Origin: Tyto alba
Taxonomy: Eukaryota; Chordata; Aves; Strigiformes; Tytonidae
Assembly (NCBI RefSeq): GCF_018691265.1
Contig: NW_024881313.1
Location: 40,479,518 to 40,543,517, forward strand
DNA: 64,000 nt
Direction: 5' to 3'
Positions within the stretch are counted from its first letter, which is position 1; every line of letters starts with the position of its first letter. Below, in pieces: positions 36,601 through 48,600 of the stretch. The notes below the pieces were generated by a model. It ran no database searches. It was not told the DNA's origin and saw only the letters and a list, made by a program, of their open reading frames with translations. Position numbers and translations under genes: made by a program.

Positions 36601-39600
36601 GATGGGCTCTGGAGGAACTAAAACCCCCCCCCCCAGTCGCTGCCATCGTCCGTGTTTCGCCAGGGTGAGCGGTTCCCCGCAGCCGGGGACACCGGGAACA
36701 GCAGCAGTTGGATGCCGTGATGCCAAAGGGTTTGATCCCTCTTGAAAAAAGTGCAGGGAGGGGAGGAGGAGGGTGAAAAAATATCCAAGGAATGTGGTTG
36801 CAGTTTCAGGGTGGAAGCGTCGTTACGGAGGAGGAGGCGGCGGCGGCGGAGGAGGCGGCGGCGAGCTGAGCGAGCTACAACCACGGGGGAATTCGATATT
36901 ATTTCCACGACCGGGAAAAACCCAACCTTCAGGCGATCCTGGCTGAGAAGGAAAAGATTTAAAGCTCTGAAGCGAGTAAGAACCACAGCGCCGTAAGGTC
37001 AGCCAAAGCTGCGCGGCCGGTGTTAATTTAGGAACGAGGTATTGATGGTTTCAGGGAAGTTCTGCACCTGCCAATGGGGATTTGGGGCTTTGAGCAAGCA
37101 GCGCAAAGTCCTGGCAGAAGCAGCCAGCTCATGTCTGCCCCGAGGCGAAGCATCCCCCCCGCCCCGGTCCTCAGCCACTCTTTTGGCCCAAAGGTTTTGA
37201 ATCTGGCGTGTAAACGCCTGCCCGCCTTTACAGAAGCATCCCCCTTGCTGCTCCCTCAAAAGTCCGTAGGAAAAGCTGCGAAGCACCAGCACAACTGTAT
37301 TTTCTCCCTGAGAAGAGCCCAACCTTCCTCTCAGCGCCTTGTTCTTATCAAAAGGATGTTCCCCGACATCTCCAGGCTGCTCCACACCGCCAACCTTGAG
37401 CTCATACGGCTACGGCAGCGAATCCCTCCACGGGGACGCAGTTTGTGGCTATTCCAGCTTAATAAAACCTCGCCTTCAAGCCCCAAAATGACAGCCTGTT
37501 TGATAAACAGGTTCTCGAGTCTTGCTCTGCAACCCGAACCTCGACGCAACAGGCAAGCGCAGACCAACGGGGATCAACCCAAGGCAAGCACCGGGCAAAC
37601 CCTTCCCGCCGAAGCGAAACGCGCTGCAGGAAAACAGGCAAATCGGGAATATTTGTCCTTCTTTCAAGCCTGAGTCATCCCCAGCGTTCACAAAGCCGCC
37701 CGGGCTCCGTTCTTAGTGCTTCTGCCGAGCACGACGAAGCGAGGCATCAGCCCGAGAAGTGCAGGGCAAGGCCGGTGCACGCTGCCGAGCCCCAGGCTCA
37801 CCGAAGGGATCCAGCAAGCCCCCGCGACCCCAGGACGTTCGCGTGTCTTATGGAGCCTCCCAGCGCCCACCGAGGATCCCCAAACCCCAGGTGACCCGGA
37901 CAGGGTGCCCGTGATGCCCGCCCCGGGGGTAAAAATAATTTAAAAAGGCTTTTCCGGATTCCTCTGCGGAAGTAACGGCTCCTCAGCCGAGCAACGCGTG
38001 CCAGGTCTTAGTTCATTTTCTGATTAACTTTTTTTACAGGGAGATAAACGTAAACAATGTAAGTGAGCTCGCCAGGAATCCCAGCTAAAGCACTCAGAGG
38101 CATCACAGGGGTTGGGTTAGCCCCTAGCATCCTGGCAGGGCGTGGGGACGGCGACGGCAGCAGAGCAGGACGTTCCTGGGCACTGTAGGCTGGTCGATGA
38201 CTTTAGTACCTCCAGCAAAATCAGTCCCAGTGTCCTGGCTTGAGTGAGTGGTGGAGTTTTTTGGTGGCAGGGGAGGGGGCTATCGGGGCGGCCCCCTGTG
38301 AGAAGCTTCTAGAAGCTCCCCCAGCTCCAAGTCAGCTCCACCTCTGCACCAAAACTGAGCCCATCAGCTGCGCCTCTGCGATAACGTATTTAAGAATGGA
38401 TGTGGTGAGGAGCAGTGGGACTGGAGAGGAGGAGTTGCTGCAGCTGCGTGAACACCAAGGTCAGTGGAGGAACGGAGGAAGAAAGGAGGGGGGAGGTGTG
38501 CCGGAGCAGAGACCCCCCTGTATCCTGTGGGGAGACGGCAGGGCGGCCCCCCCTGCCACCCATGAAGATCTACGGTGGAGCAGACATTGATTTATGGCCT
38601 GTGGCTTCCACATGGTTGATCAAGGTGCTGTGCCTGAAGAAGGCCGGGGTCTCATGGGGAAAGGCAGCCCCACTGCTGTAATTCAGCGCTGGGAGGATTG
38701 CAGCATGCGGGGGTGTCCCACGCCGGAGCAGCTCGGGAAGGGCTGCAGCCGTGGGAGAGAATCCAGTCGGAGGAAGTTAGTGACCCACGACGGAGCAGTG
38801 TGGGGAACGCTGCGGCCCGTGGGAGGGACTCATGTCGGAGAAAGTTTGTGGAGGACTGTCTGCTGTGAGAGGGGGACCACGATGGAGCAGGGGGAACAAG
38901 TTCCAGAAGCTCCCCCCACCAAAGATGAGAGAAGTGGCAGCGCTGACTGCACCCCCCATTCCCTGCCCCTGCGCCACTGGGGGAGGAGGTAGAGATATCG
39001 GGAGCAGAGCTGAGCCCGGGAAGAAGGGAGGGGTGGGGGGAAGGTGTTCTCAAGATGTGGCAATGCTTCTCACTGTCCTACTCTGTTATGTGTTGTTAGT
39101 GTCTGTAATAAATGTATGTTCTTTTTTTCTTCCCCTAACGAGTCTGCCTTTTGCTTGTGACCATAAAGGGGGATTTTCCCCCATCCCAGTCCTATCTTGA
39201 ACCCCAAGCCTGGCTCTCTGTCCCTTCTCATTGCCGGAGGGGAAGGGAGAGAGAGGTGCTGCATTGTGGTTGGCTGCCAACCAGGCCCAAACCACGACAC
39301 CCAGGTACGCGAGTGTCACCCGAGCATGGACAGAATTGCTCCTCAAGTTATAACCCGACAAACCTTTTCCCTCCACGGCTCTGCCCTCTCCTTTTTAGGG
39401 AATCAGAAAGGCACACAGGGTCATTTTTCTACAGGGGCTCGGCAAGTGCTGCTCAGACTCTGCCCTCCCTGCTTTGTAAGAGCTGGCAGAGCTGGAAGCC
39501 CGCGCCGACGGCAGACGTGTCCTCCAAGGAAGCTCAGCCAAATCCCCTCCCGCCGAGCACTGGGGCAGATGGGGCCGCAGAGGGTCCTAACTGGAAATCA

Positions 39601-42600
39601 AGCCCCATTTTGGAGAGCAGCTCCATCCTCTCTCTGTCAGCAGGAGCCATGGAGATGTTGCAGCACTCTCCAGGAAAGCAGCTGGTGGTGGAAGCAACAC
39701 AGAGCAAATCTGCTTCTGCTGCTGCACCGTCAGTTTTTCCTATTTCAACGTTGTCCCCCCCTCCGTGCCCCTCTTTTTTGGCCAGTTGTCTCCGCACGTG
39801 AGGTCGAGGCGACGTTTGGCATCCAGGGCAGAGCAGCAGCCGCCCCCCCTGGGCAGTCCCACGTCCACCCAAGCCGCGGTCGGCGCAGCCCCAGAGGGGA
39901 GCAAAGGAGCATCGGGATCTTTCCCGAGCGGCACCCAGAAGGACGAGGAGGTGAGAGCACCGTGAAAAACCTCTGCTCAATTTTTTGTCATGAGGGAAAA
40001 CCCAACAGCAACAAGGGGAGGCTGCTCTTCAGCGGCCTCCCCGGGCAGCACAGCATATTTCATCAAAGCGCCGAGAAAAGAACGACTTTGCTCCGTTCAT
40101 CCTCTACCACCGTTTTAAAGCATAAAAAAAACCCAAAAAAACAAAAAACCAATGGCCCCATGGTCAATATAGTCACTACGGCTTATCTCGGGTCACTTCT
40201 GTCCCTCTGTCCTTTCCCTCAAGTCCATACCGACCTCCATACAGCCCCAGCGTTTGCTTCTCCCGCTCCGCAGGACAGGATTAGCCCCTCCCCGGTCTGT
40301 CCAAGAGATGCTAACGCCGAGTTTCCCTCGCCGACCCCTGCCCTTACCTTCATGGGGTTTTCGTCGTATGTTGGGGTCCCGAGGTCCATTTCAGCTTCAT
40401 GTTCAAGGCTGGCGTCATCCCCTGGGCTGTCCCAGGTAGGAGGGTCCCACTGGGTTTGCCTGGAGGAAGACAGACACCGTCACCCTCTTAAAAGTAAGTG
40501 GTATCTGCTGATTTGATTGTCCCCATCAGCTGGGACATCTGGTCTCCACCACTCGTCGCAACTCTTAACACGGGTGGAACGCACGGCCCCGTCCGGCTGC
40601 TAATGAGGAGTTTGAGTAGGCTGCTAAGTTGGAGGAGGATAAAGCCAAGCGAGAAGAACTTAAAAAAGGGAGTTTTCACCATTTTCTATCACCGGTGGCG
40701 CTCAATATGGGATCGAGGGAAGCTTGTCACAGGCATGAAATAAAGAAGGTTGGCGATTCTGGTGTGGGAAGATGGAAAACGTCAAAGCAGAGGCTTTGGG
40801 GCAGGTTCCTGCAGAGGGTCGGCCCTTGGAACCTCAAGCCAAGTGTTCAGCCACCGGTCCCTCCATCGTAGAAAGGACACAGACCAAAGGTCTTGAGAAA
40901 GGCCACCGGAATGAGCAAGAGCTTGAAAGGATGGAGGGGGCAGACATGAAGCTCACCCGTACTCTAGAAGAGGCTTAAACGCAGGGCTAGAGCTCTTCTT
41001 GGCTCACTGCACACGGGAAGCTCCATTCCTGCAGAAACACCTCGGCCGAGATGGAAGAAGCCATCGGAGCCTGCTTGGGCTCGTCAAGCCAACCAGGGAG
41101 GGGGAAGAGCCCCACCACGCTCAAACCGGGGCAAGGATGGGGAGAACTGGTCTGGAGTTCCTCAAGGCGGGGAAGGGGGGAGCGGGCAGCCATCGGCGTC
41201 CCGTGGGCATCTGACGGTGCCGGGGAGGAAAACCACACACCAGGGGAAGGAACTCAAACCAGGAGAAACGGGGGCCAGCAGGACAAACCGCTGTCTTCGC
41301 GGGACTACGGCGGGTACAGGACTCTCCATCAGGTGAGGGGACTCACTCACCCACAGGCTAAACAGGAGGGATGCAAAGGACAGATCTCCAGACCTCGTTA
41401 GGTTTGGAGGTGACCTGTTTTCCATCTCTAGACTCTGTGGGAAGCCAGGATGTGCACCCTTTAGCTCAATACAGAAAGCCTGTGTCAGAAGAAGCCGCTG
41501 GTTTGAGTTTCTCGAGGTTTCTGACCTGTATCAGAAACTCTGTCCCACTTCAGGGCTTTTTGCTTTCCAGGAAATGCTGGGGAGAAGCAGGAAAGTCTTA
41601 TTGCAACCAGCCCCCGCGTGCTTCATCACACAACTGATTTCTCCAGATACTGCTCCATATCCCTGACCTCAGACCACTACTAGTGTGATTGCTACATAAA
41701 ATGAAATAGTAAAATAAGAAAGCGTATCAAGATTTCCTTTCCTCTGCTGGGTTTGTCCTTTCAGAAAATATACAGTTAAAAGAAGGATTGAAAGAAATTT
41801 TCCAGCATGCGCTCCTCGAAAAAGTTCAAGATTAATTATATTCAATTAGTGGCTTCTCGTGTAGCTTCAGAAGATGCACGGAGGAGGCATCCCTCACCAA
41901 GGGGGAAGGCTCAGTTGGGTCTCCCAACTGCAAGACTCCCAAACCGCAGCACAAATCACAAATCCCTGCTCAACTGTCTTCTATTTCTTCTCGGGGTTTG
42001 AAGGACTCCTGCTCTGGGGTCGGTGCAACTCTTGGTGTGTGAGGTAGTGGGAAGGAGTCCAAATGGGTGACTGAAAAGGTCGATTGATGAAGTGAAATGA
42101 GGGCAAGAAACAATAACTGACATCAAGACAGTCGGGGCTCGTATGAAAATAGTCAGGCTTATCCCTTTAGAGAGGTGGATCCCCATCCAGACCTCACACG
42201 GAGTCTGAAAGAAAAAACCATCCTTTTCAGAAGTCTAAAATTCATGATGCTCATTTTAGCTAAGTTCATAGGTATTGAGCCAAAAACCTGGTACCTTCCA
42301 AAACCGATCGCAAAGGTGCAGGGAAAACACCGGGAAACTCTTTTATTTCTTTCTCCAGAACAGACCGGAGACTTGAAGGTGGAAAAAAAGAGGGGGGAGA
42401 AAAGAAACCCTTCGACGCCGCGCGCCACGGATCACGGCTGATCCCCGAGCCACCCAAGACCTCCAGTTCACACGGCACGCCCACCGCGATGCGCACGGGC
42501 GCGTTAAAGCCTCCGCAGACCGGGGGGATTTGCCTGGCACCGCTGGCAGAGACAGGCAAACATTTCGGAGCACGAGGAGCAGACGAGGCCTCTCTCTACC

Positions 42601-45600
42601 TGTTAATTCTGCTGCCATTTCAGCACCGTGTGTGGGGCACCTCATATTCTGGCAGGGTGATGGGAACCAAAGAAGATGTCAAAAGAACTAAACCCAACTT
42701 GACCGAGATGCTGGGGAGAAAGAAGTCGCTGTTTTAATGGGATTTTTTTGGTTTTTTTTTTTTTTTTTGCAATGAGATGTCAGAAGTGGAGCTCCTCACC
42801 GTCACCTCAGGTTACAACCCAACGCGTGGCTGGAGTCATCGTTTGCAAGGAAATGCTTTGCCATCCACTTCCACTCACAGAAAACAGGGCTCTATCCCCA
42901 GGCCACATTTATGGGTTTGAAGGAAAGGTTTTGAGCAATCTCAGCCTCCCACCTACCCAACTAACCAGCAGCACCCTGCCGGGTGCCTAACGAGACACCC
43001 AATTCCTTCTCTTGAGCCATCACACCTCGTTATCACGCTCACCTCGTTACCACATGGTAGTAGTAGATCTTCCCCTCTGGATCTCGGGCTGTTTTCCAGT
43101 TGGGTGGGAGGACGATCGTTTTGGGTTTTGGAGGGGATGGCGGAGGCAAGTCCAAGAGGTTATTGGTCACCACAAGCTCTGGCTGAAAATAGGGTGAGGA
43201 GAAAGACGTGAGCGGTCATGAGAGCGGTCAGAGCAGCCCCAACAGCTCTTTCCCCCACGACAAAGACTTTGTTGAAGGTAAAACTTAAAAACGACATCAG
43301 TGTTGGCCCAAGAAGTGAGGAGGACAATGTCTTTCCCTAGTTCTTCACCAAATATCCCAAGCACCCACTCAACCACATTCCGAGCTTTCAAGACAGCCAC
43401 TTGGCCAGCCGTGCTCTTAAATCCAAACCCACCGTTTCCGACGGAGGGGCTTCGGCAGCGAAAGCAGATCACGGAGCTCCCACGGGCCCACCCATATGGA
43501 GCCTTCTCAGACGTGCCGGCAGAAAGCCCGAAAATAAGAGGACCTGAGCTCGAAACCCCCCAAAAATGTGTCTTGATGCCCACGGCCAGCCTGGAGAGCA
43601 GCATCCCGAAGGGTGCCAGCGCTCTGCCGCACGGGAGACTCCCGTGGCTGGTAACCCCAATGCTTCCGCAGCACCCAGAAGCCGTGGGGAACCCCGCAAA
43701 CCCAAAGCAGATGTGGATGAAGGCTCCCCATCCTTCCTGACCCCCCAAAGTCTCACCTGCTGGATGGGCTGAGGCTGCCCGGCTGCGACGATGGTGGTCA
43801 CCGCTGTTGGTGGCTGCACTATGACTCCCTGCGGGTGAGCCGTGTAAATCTGCTGGCCCTGGATGTACTGGAGACCTGGCTGGGCATAACTCTGAAACGG
43901 AGCACGGGGAATCACAAGTCAGCTTGCTTTACCAAAAAAAAAAAAAAAAAAAAAAAACCAAACCCTTTACCGGTACAGCTTCCCTTACTGGGAATCAAAT
44001 AGGGGAGGCAAGAAAAGGACAACGGTCCTGGAGGACTAGTGGAAGTTATCCAAACCAAGCAGCAATAACCAGCGACCGAGGCAGGGTTCATGCAAACGTT
44101 CTTCATATACAACTGCCCCATTTGCTATGCCAGGAGTCGTACAATTGCCTACGTCTTGCTTTTTGGAAGAACGAGGCATTGGCAAGAGGCTGAACGCCAG
44201 CAGCCTGGTTAACGCGGACAAATTAAAGGGAGGCAGCCCTTCAGCACGGTCATTCGGAGCTCCAGGTTGAGCCTGAGGGAAAGGGATGTGTAATTCTGAG
44301 AAAACAGATGGAGGAGGTTGGTCTGTTGGGTTTTTTGTTTGGTTTGAGTCATGCAAGAGCTGGTAGCTCCAGACCCTGCTTCCAAAAGTCAACGGACGGC
44401 AAGCTCACACCTCCACCTTTTACTGTTTACTTGGTCAGCGAGAGCGGACGCTCCTGCCCAGAAATATCTGTTCACCAGAATCAACAATCAAAAAAACAAC
44501 GTAACTTTTATAAGCGAGTTAAAAAAAAAACCCCCCTCTCTCTGCAAGCTGTGAACTCCCACTTGGCCCCAACAACTACGACGCCTGATGGAAAACACCC
44601 TGCCTAAATGTGCTTTTTTCAGACTCTTGGATGAAAAGTTATCTGAACAGCGCTATTGCAGCTTAGCATTAGAGCAGAGTAGGATGCTCTAATATTAAGA
44701 ACATGAGAAAAAAATGAGCCAATAAAGCGTGCCAGGCTGGTACCCTTCGTTTCGTGGGCGTTTCGTGCCACGCCGAGCCTGAAATGGAAATTACCTGGAC
44801 AATCGGTTGGGTCGTCTGCGAGTAGGGGGATGTCACACCGTAAACGGTCTGACAGGTCTGTCCTTGGTAATATATGGCTGGTTGGGACTGGGCTGGCGAG
44901 TACTGCTGTTGCACCGCGACAGTCTGCTGGCCGGAATCCCAGACCCCGTAGCTCTGGCTCTGCACCGGTCCCGGCGCGGCCACGGGCAGGACGGCCACGT
45001 TGGCTTCCTGATGGACCACGGTGTCGCTTTGCGCTACATACTGCGGAGCTGTAACCTCCATCGTCGTCGCTACGTGTTGGACCACTGGGACCGGTTGAGG
45101 AGTAGCCAGGGCCGGTTCCACCGTGTGCCCAACCAAAGTCTGGGGGTGCTCGTACGCCGCCGGCGAGCACATCGAATCCATGGTGGGCGTGGGCAGCAGC
45201 ACCTTGCCAGCGTTGGGGTTGCTGGGGTCTACGTAGGCTTGCATGGGGTAGCCGGGCGGGTAGCCGATGAAGCTGTGGTGGGGCGTGCCGTAGCCCATGG
45301 AGTCGTAGGGCAGGGGGGACGTCATCCCCAGGTTTTGCAGCTGCTGTTGCTGCTTCTGGGCTTCCCGCTGGGCGACCTCCTGCTCGAACAGCTTCCTGCG
45401 CTCCTCCGTGGACAGCTTGTTGCGATCCTTAAGGCGGACTTTCTTCTTCGAAGACGCCGGCGTGTCGTATCTGGGAGAGAAAGAAAAGAGAAGGGCTCTG
45501 TGAGACCTCGCCAAACCCGCAGGTTCAGGGCTCCAGCAGCAAAAAGGGCCGCTGCAGATGGTGGCAGACCCCGGGGGGCAGGGGGGGACGGGACCCGAAT

Positions 45601-48600
45601 GCCCAGCAGCAGCATCAATTCCTAAAAAACGTTCGTCTCCAGCTGCTTGGCCAACCGTGGCAGCTCACAGAAGCACCCACCGGTCCCGCTCATCCACGAG
45701 CAGTGAGCCGGGGCTGAGGACTAGCTAAATCCCACTGGATCTACCAACTTCAGTTTGGTGTCGAAGCCAAGGGAGATGCAAAGACGGAGCAGAAGTAGCC
45801 TGGAGGACCTCCTAGGCAGCGCCGAGGTGCCCGGAGAGGGGAGGCAACACCTCCAAAGCCAACGGGGGACGCAAGGAGAGGGCAGGATAAGGGGGGGTGC
45901 CCCCCCCAAACAGGCTGGGCAGCCATGCCGGAGGCCCCCTGCCGTGGTTTCCCGAAGCAGGAGCAGCGAAGGGAGGGTTTTGGAAGAAGCTCTCCAAAGA
46001 GAAGGCGCCGCTCACACCCCAGCATCTTCACCCCCGAAGCCCAGGGCAGCTCAGCGATGGGGAAAGCACCCCATCTTTCTTGTCGAAGGACCCCCCCGAA
46101 GTCAGCGGGGCTGCCGGCACTGCGCGTTTGCAGACATGACGGAGAGCAAGGGAATTACAAACAGCACGTTTCTGTTCAGAGTTATGCTATTTACTAGACC
46201 ACAGATTCAGCTTAAAAAAAAAAAAAAATCATCAAGTAGGGATGGAGTTTTTTAATTCTGTTTTGTTTTTTTGTTTTTTGTTTTTTTTTACAAATACGGA
46301 TTTTCAGCCCAAGACGCAGAGCAGCTGGAGGGATTTTTCCAAGGAGTTAAAGAAGAAGAAAAAAAAAAGCCCAAGGACTTTGATCAGACCTCAACCATGG
46401 AAACTTTCAGATCAAAGGTGGATATTTTGAGCAGTTACGAGTGTGGTAAAACAGGGATTACAAGCAAAAATGCTTTGCAGCCCTAATATAATGGATTCTA
46501 CAAAGCATCCACTATATTCTCTATATACTCACTTCATGTTCATGCGTTCCAATTACATATCAAAAGCACATTGCTACCAAGAGATACACTTAAGATGTTT
46601 CCTCGCCTTCCCAGAGTAGCTGCAAGGATTTGTTAATGCAAACCTTATTGATGAGAAGAGTTCGATTGCAATAATTAGTCTTGCCTGGCACTGCCTGGAG
46701 AGTTTACACGAGAGGCAGCCAGCGTGAAGGGCCGGGCAGAAAAAAAAAAAAAAAAAAAATCTGAGAGTTTAGCGTAGAGCGAGCCAGTGATGCTGTTGTA
46801 TTTACTCTGCTCCTCTCTCCACCTCTATTATTATTTTGTCTTATTAAATCTGTCATATAACAAATATAAAGGGGGACAGTCAGAGCAGGGAGAGCACCCC
46901 CAGAGGAGGATGCTGGCACCCCAATCCTTCTCCCGGCACGCACCGCTCCCCGACGAGGACGTGGCTGCAGGAGGGACTCCTGCCTGCACAAGAGTTTATT
47001 CTACTTCAAGTAACACAAAAACCACACGATTTATTCCATCCCTCTTCATATCTCCTGACAGACCGCCGTTCCTCTGCTCCACTTCCACCCCCAGACCTCA
47101 GTGACGTTTCCATCCTCCCAATGGCTGATTACAGTAGTATGTAAATTTACATTACAGCATTATAGATCGACGTCTTATTTTTCATCCAGATGTTTTAAAG
47201 TTTCCCAGCACAGCTCAACACGAGGACAAAAGCCTCCTCGTCTGGCTGACTCACCACCCATTGTTCCCTAATTACCAAGTGGCTTAAGATCCTATTTAAG
47301 AGGGACAACAGAAAACTGACTTCTTTAAAGGAAATTCCTCGGTATTCTGACTGCCTTTAACATGATCCGAAGCCTCCCCGAAACGCAAGACGTGTAACAT
47401 TTTCCTTCCCTTAATTAAGAAGCAACTTTCGAGGGAGGAAAAGGAGCATCTGGCAGCAAGCAGCCGCTGATTCACGCGCTGCCTTGGACGAGCCTCCTCC
47501 GGCCCCCCCGGGGAGTTTCGCTTGTCCCTTGAACTGGCCAACTCATTGCCACGAAAGACATTTCCACTTCAATTATTTAGCCCTTATCTCTAAACAGCCA
47601 TCCCCCCAGACTTGCTCAGCAGCAGTATTCCACGTGGAAGGGCACAACACACCAGTGCAGCACAAATCGGTTGCTTTTATCCTCACCACCTGCGCGCACC
47701 GTGATTTAAAGTATTTTATACTTCCACTGGAGCTCACAGGCTTCGTGCATTGTTTCCCCAGACGACCTGTGTTTTAAAAAAGTCCTTTTTTTTTTTTTTT
47801 TTTTTTAATAAGACGTCCGTAAACTAGAAGTCTCCACCCTCCCTTGTATCCAACACTTGCAAAACGTACGCAGGGTAGGTGGGGACCCATCAGGCAACGG
47901 CGCGCCCACAGAAAAGGAAGACGAACTAAAATCACCGCAAAGCCTTTAAAATTTAAGCGGCGCCTGCTCAGCCGGGGCGTGGTGATGCCCCCCCCCCCAT
48001 TCCCAGGGGGGAGGCTGGAGACACGGCACCAGCTTGGTGGGGTCATCCCCACCGGGGCCGTTTTCCCTGCGCTCAGCGGTTTTTGGGGGGGGGATATTCA
48101 CTTGGTCACGGGAGTCGTTTTGTGTTCGAGATCCCGTTTGGCTTGGGTACTGCTCGCTCCTGCACAGGCTGGGGCTTGCTCGGAGTTTTAAATTTAGAAT
48201 AATGCACTGGGGAGAGGTGGAGGAGGAGGAGGGGGTGGGTTTGGAAGGCCTCGGAGGACCTCTTTGCATTCGGAGGGCTCCATCACCCATTCCCGCGTGC
48301 GGGTTGGACGTAGCTTCCCTCATCACCCCCCTAACTCCCAAAAAGTGCCTGAAGACGAAAGTGTAGGTTACCCGAGAGGCCACCTACCACCAAGAAGCCA
48401 CCCAACTCCGGCCAGGGAATGCATCTCACCACCCCCGTGGGATTCCCCCAGGGGAAAATCTCCTTCCCCACCCCTGGGTGTTTTTAAAGATCGCCAGGAC
48501 CATTTTTCGCCGAGTTTTCACCCAGGATTACCACCGATCCGACGCTCATCCTCAGCCCTGCCACCACTGCTGCCAGACAACTTGCCTGTCCTCCGGCCTC

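Noticed and set aside
39197..40516. 439-residue plus-strand frame
   Set aside because: It starts inside the solo LTR, runs antisense over a SETD2 exon (40348-40459), and has no recognisable domains.
40620..40985. Possible processed pseudogene (LEEDKAKREELKK-like frame, GAAATAAAG nearby)
   Set aside because: The frame breaks quickly, no protein family is recognisable, and the AATAAA-like word is not followed by an A tail.
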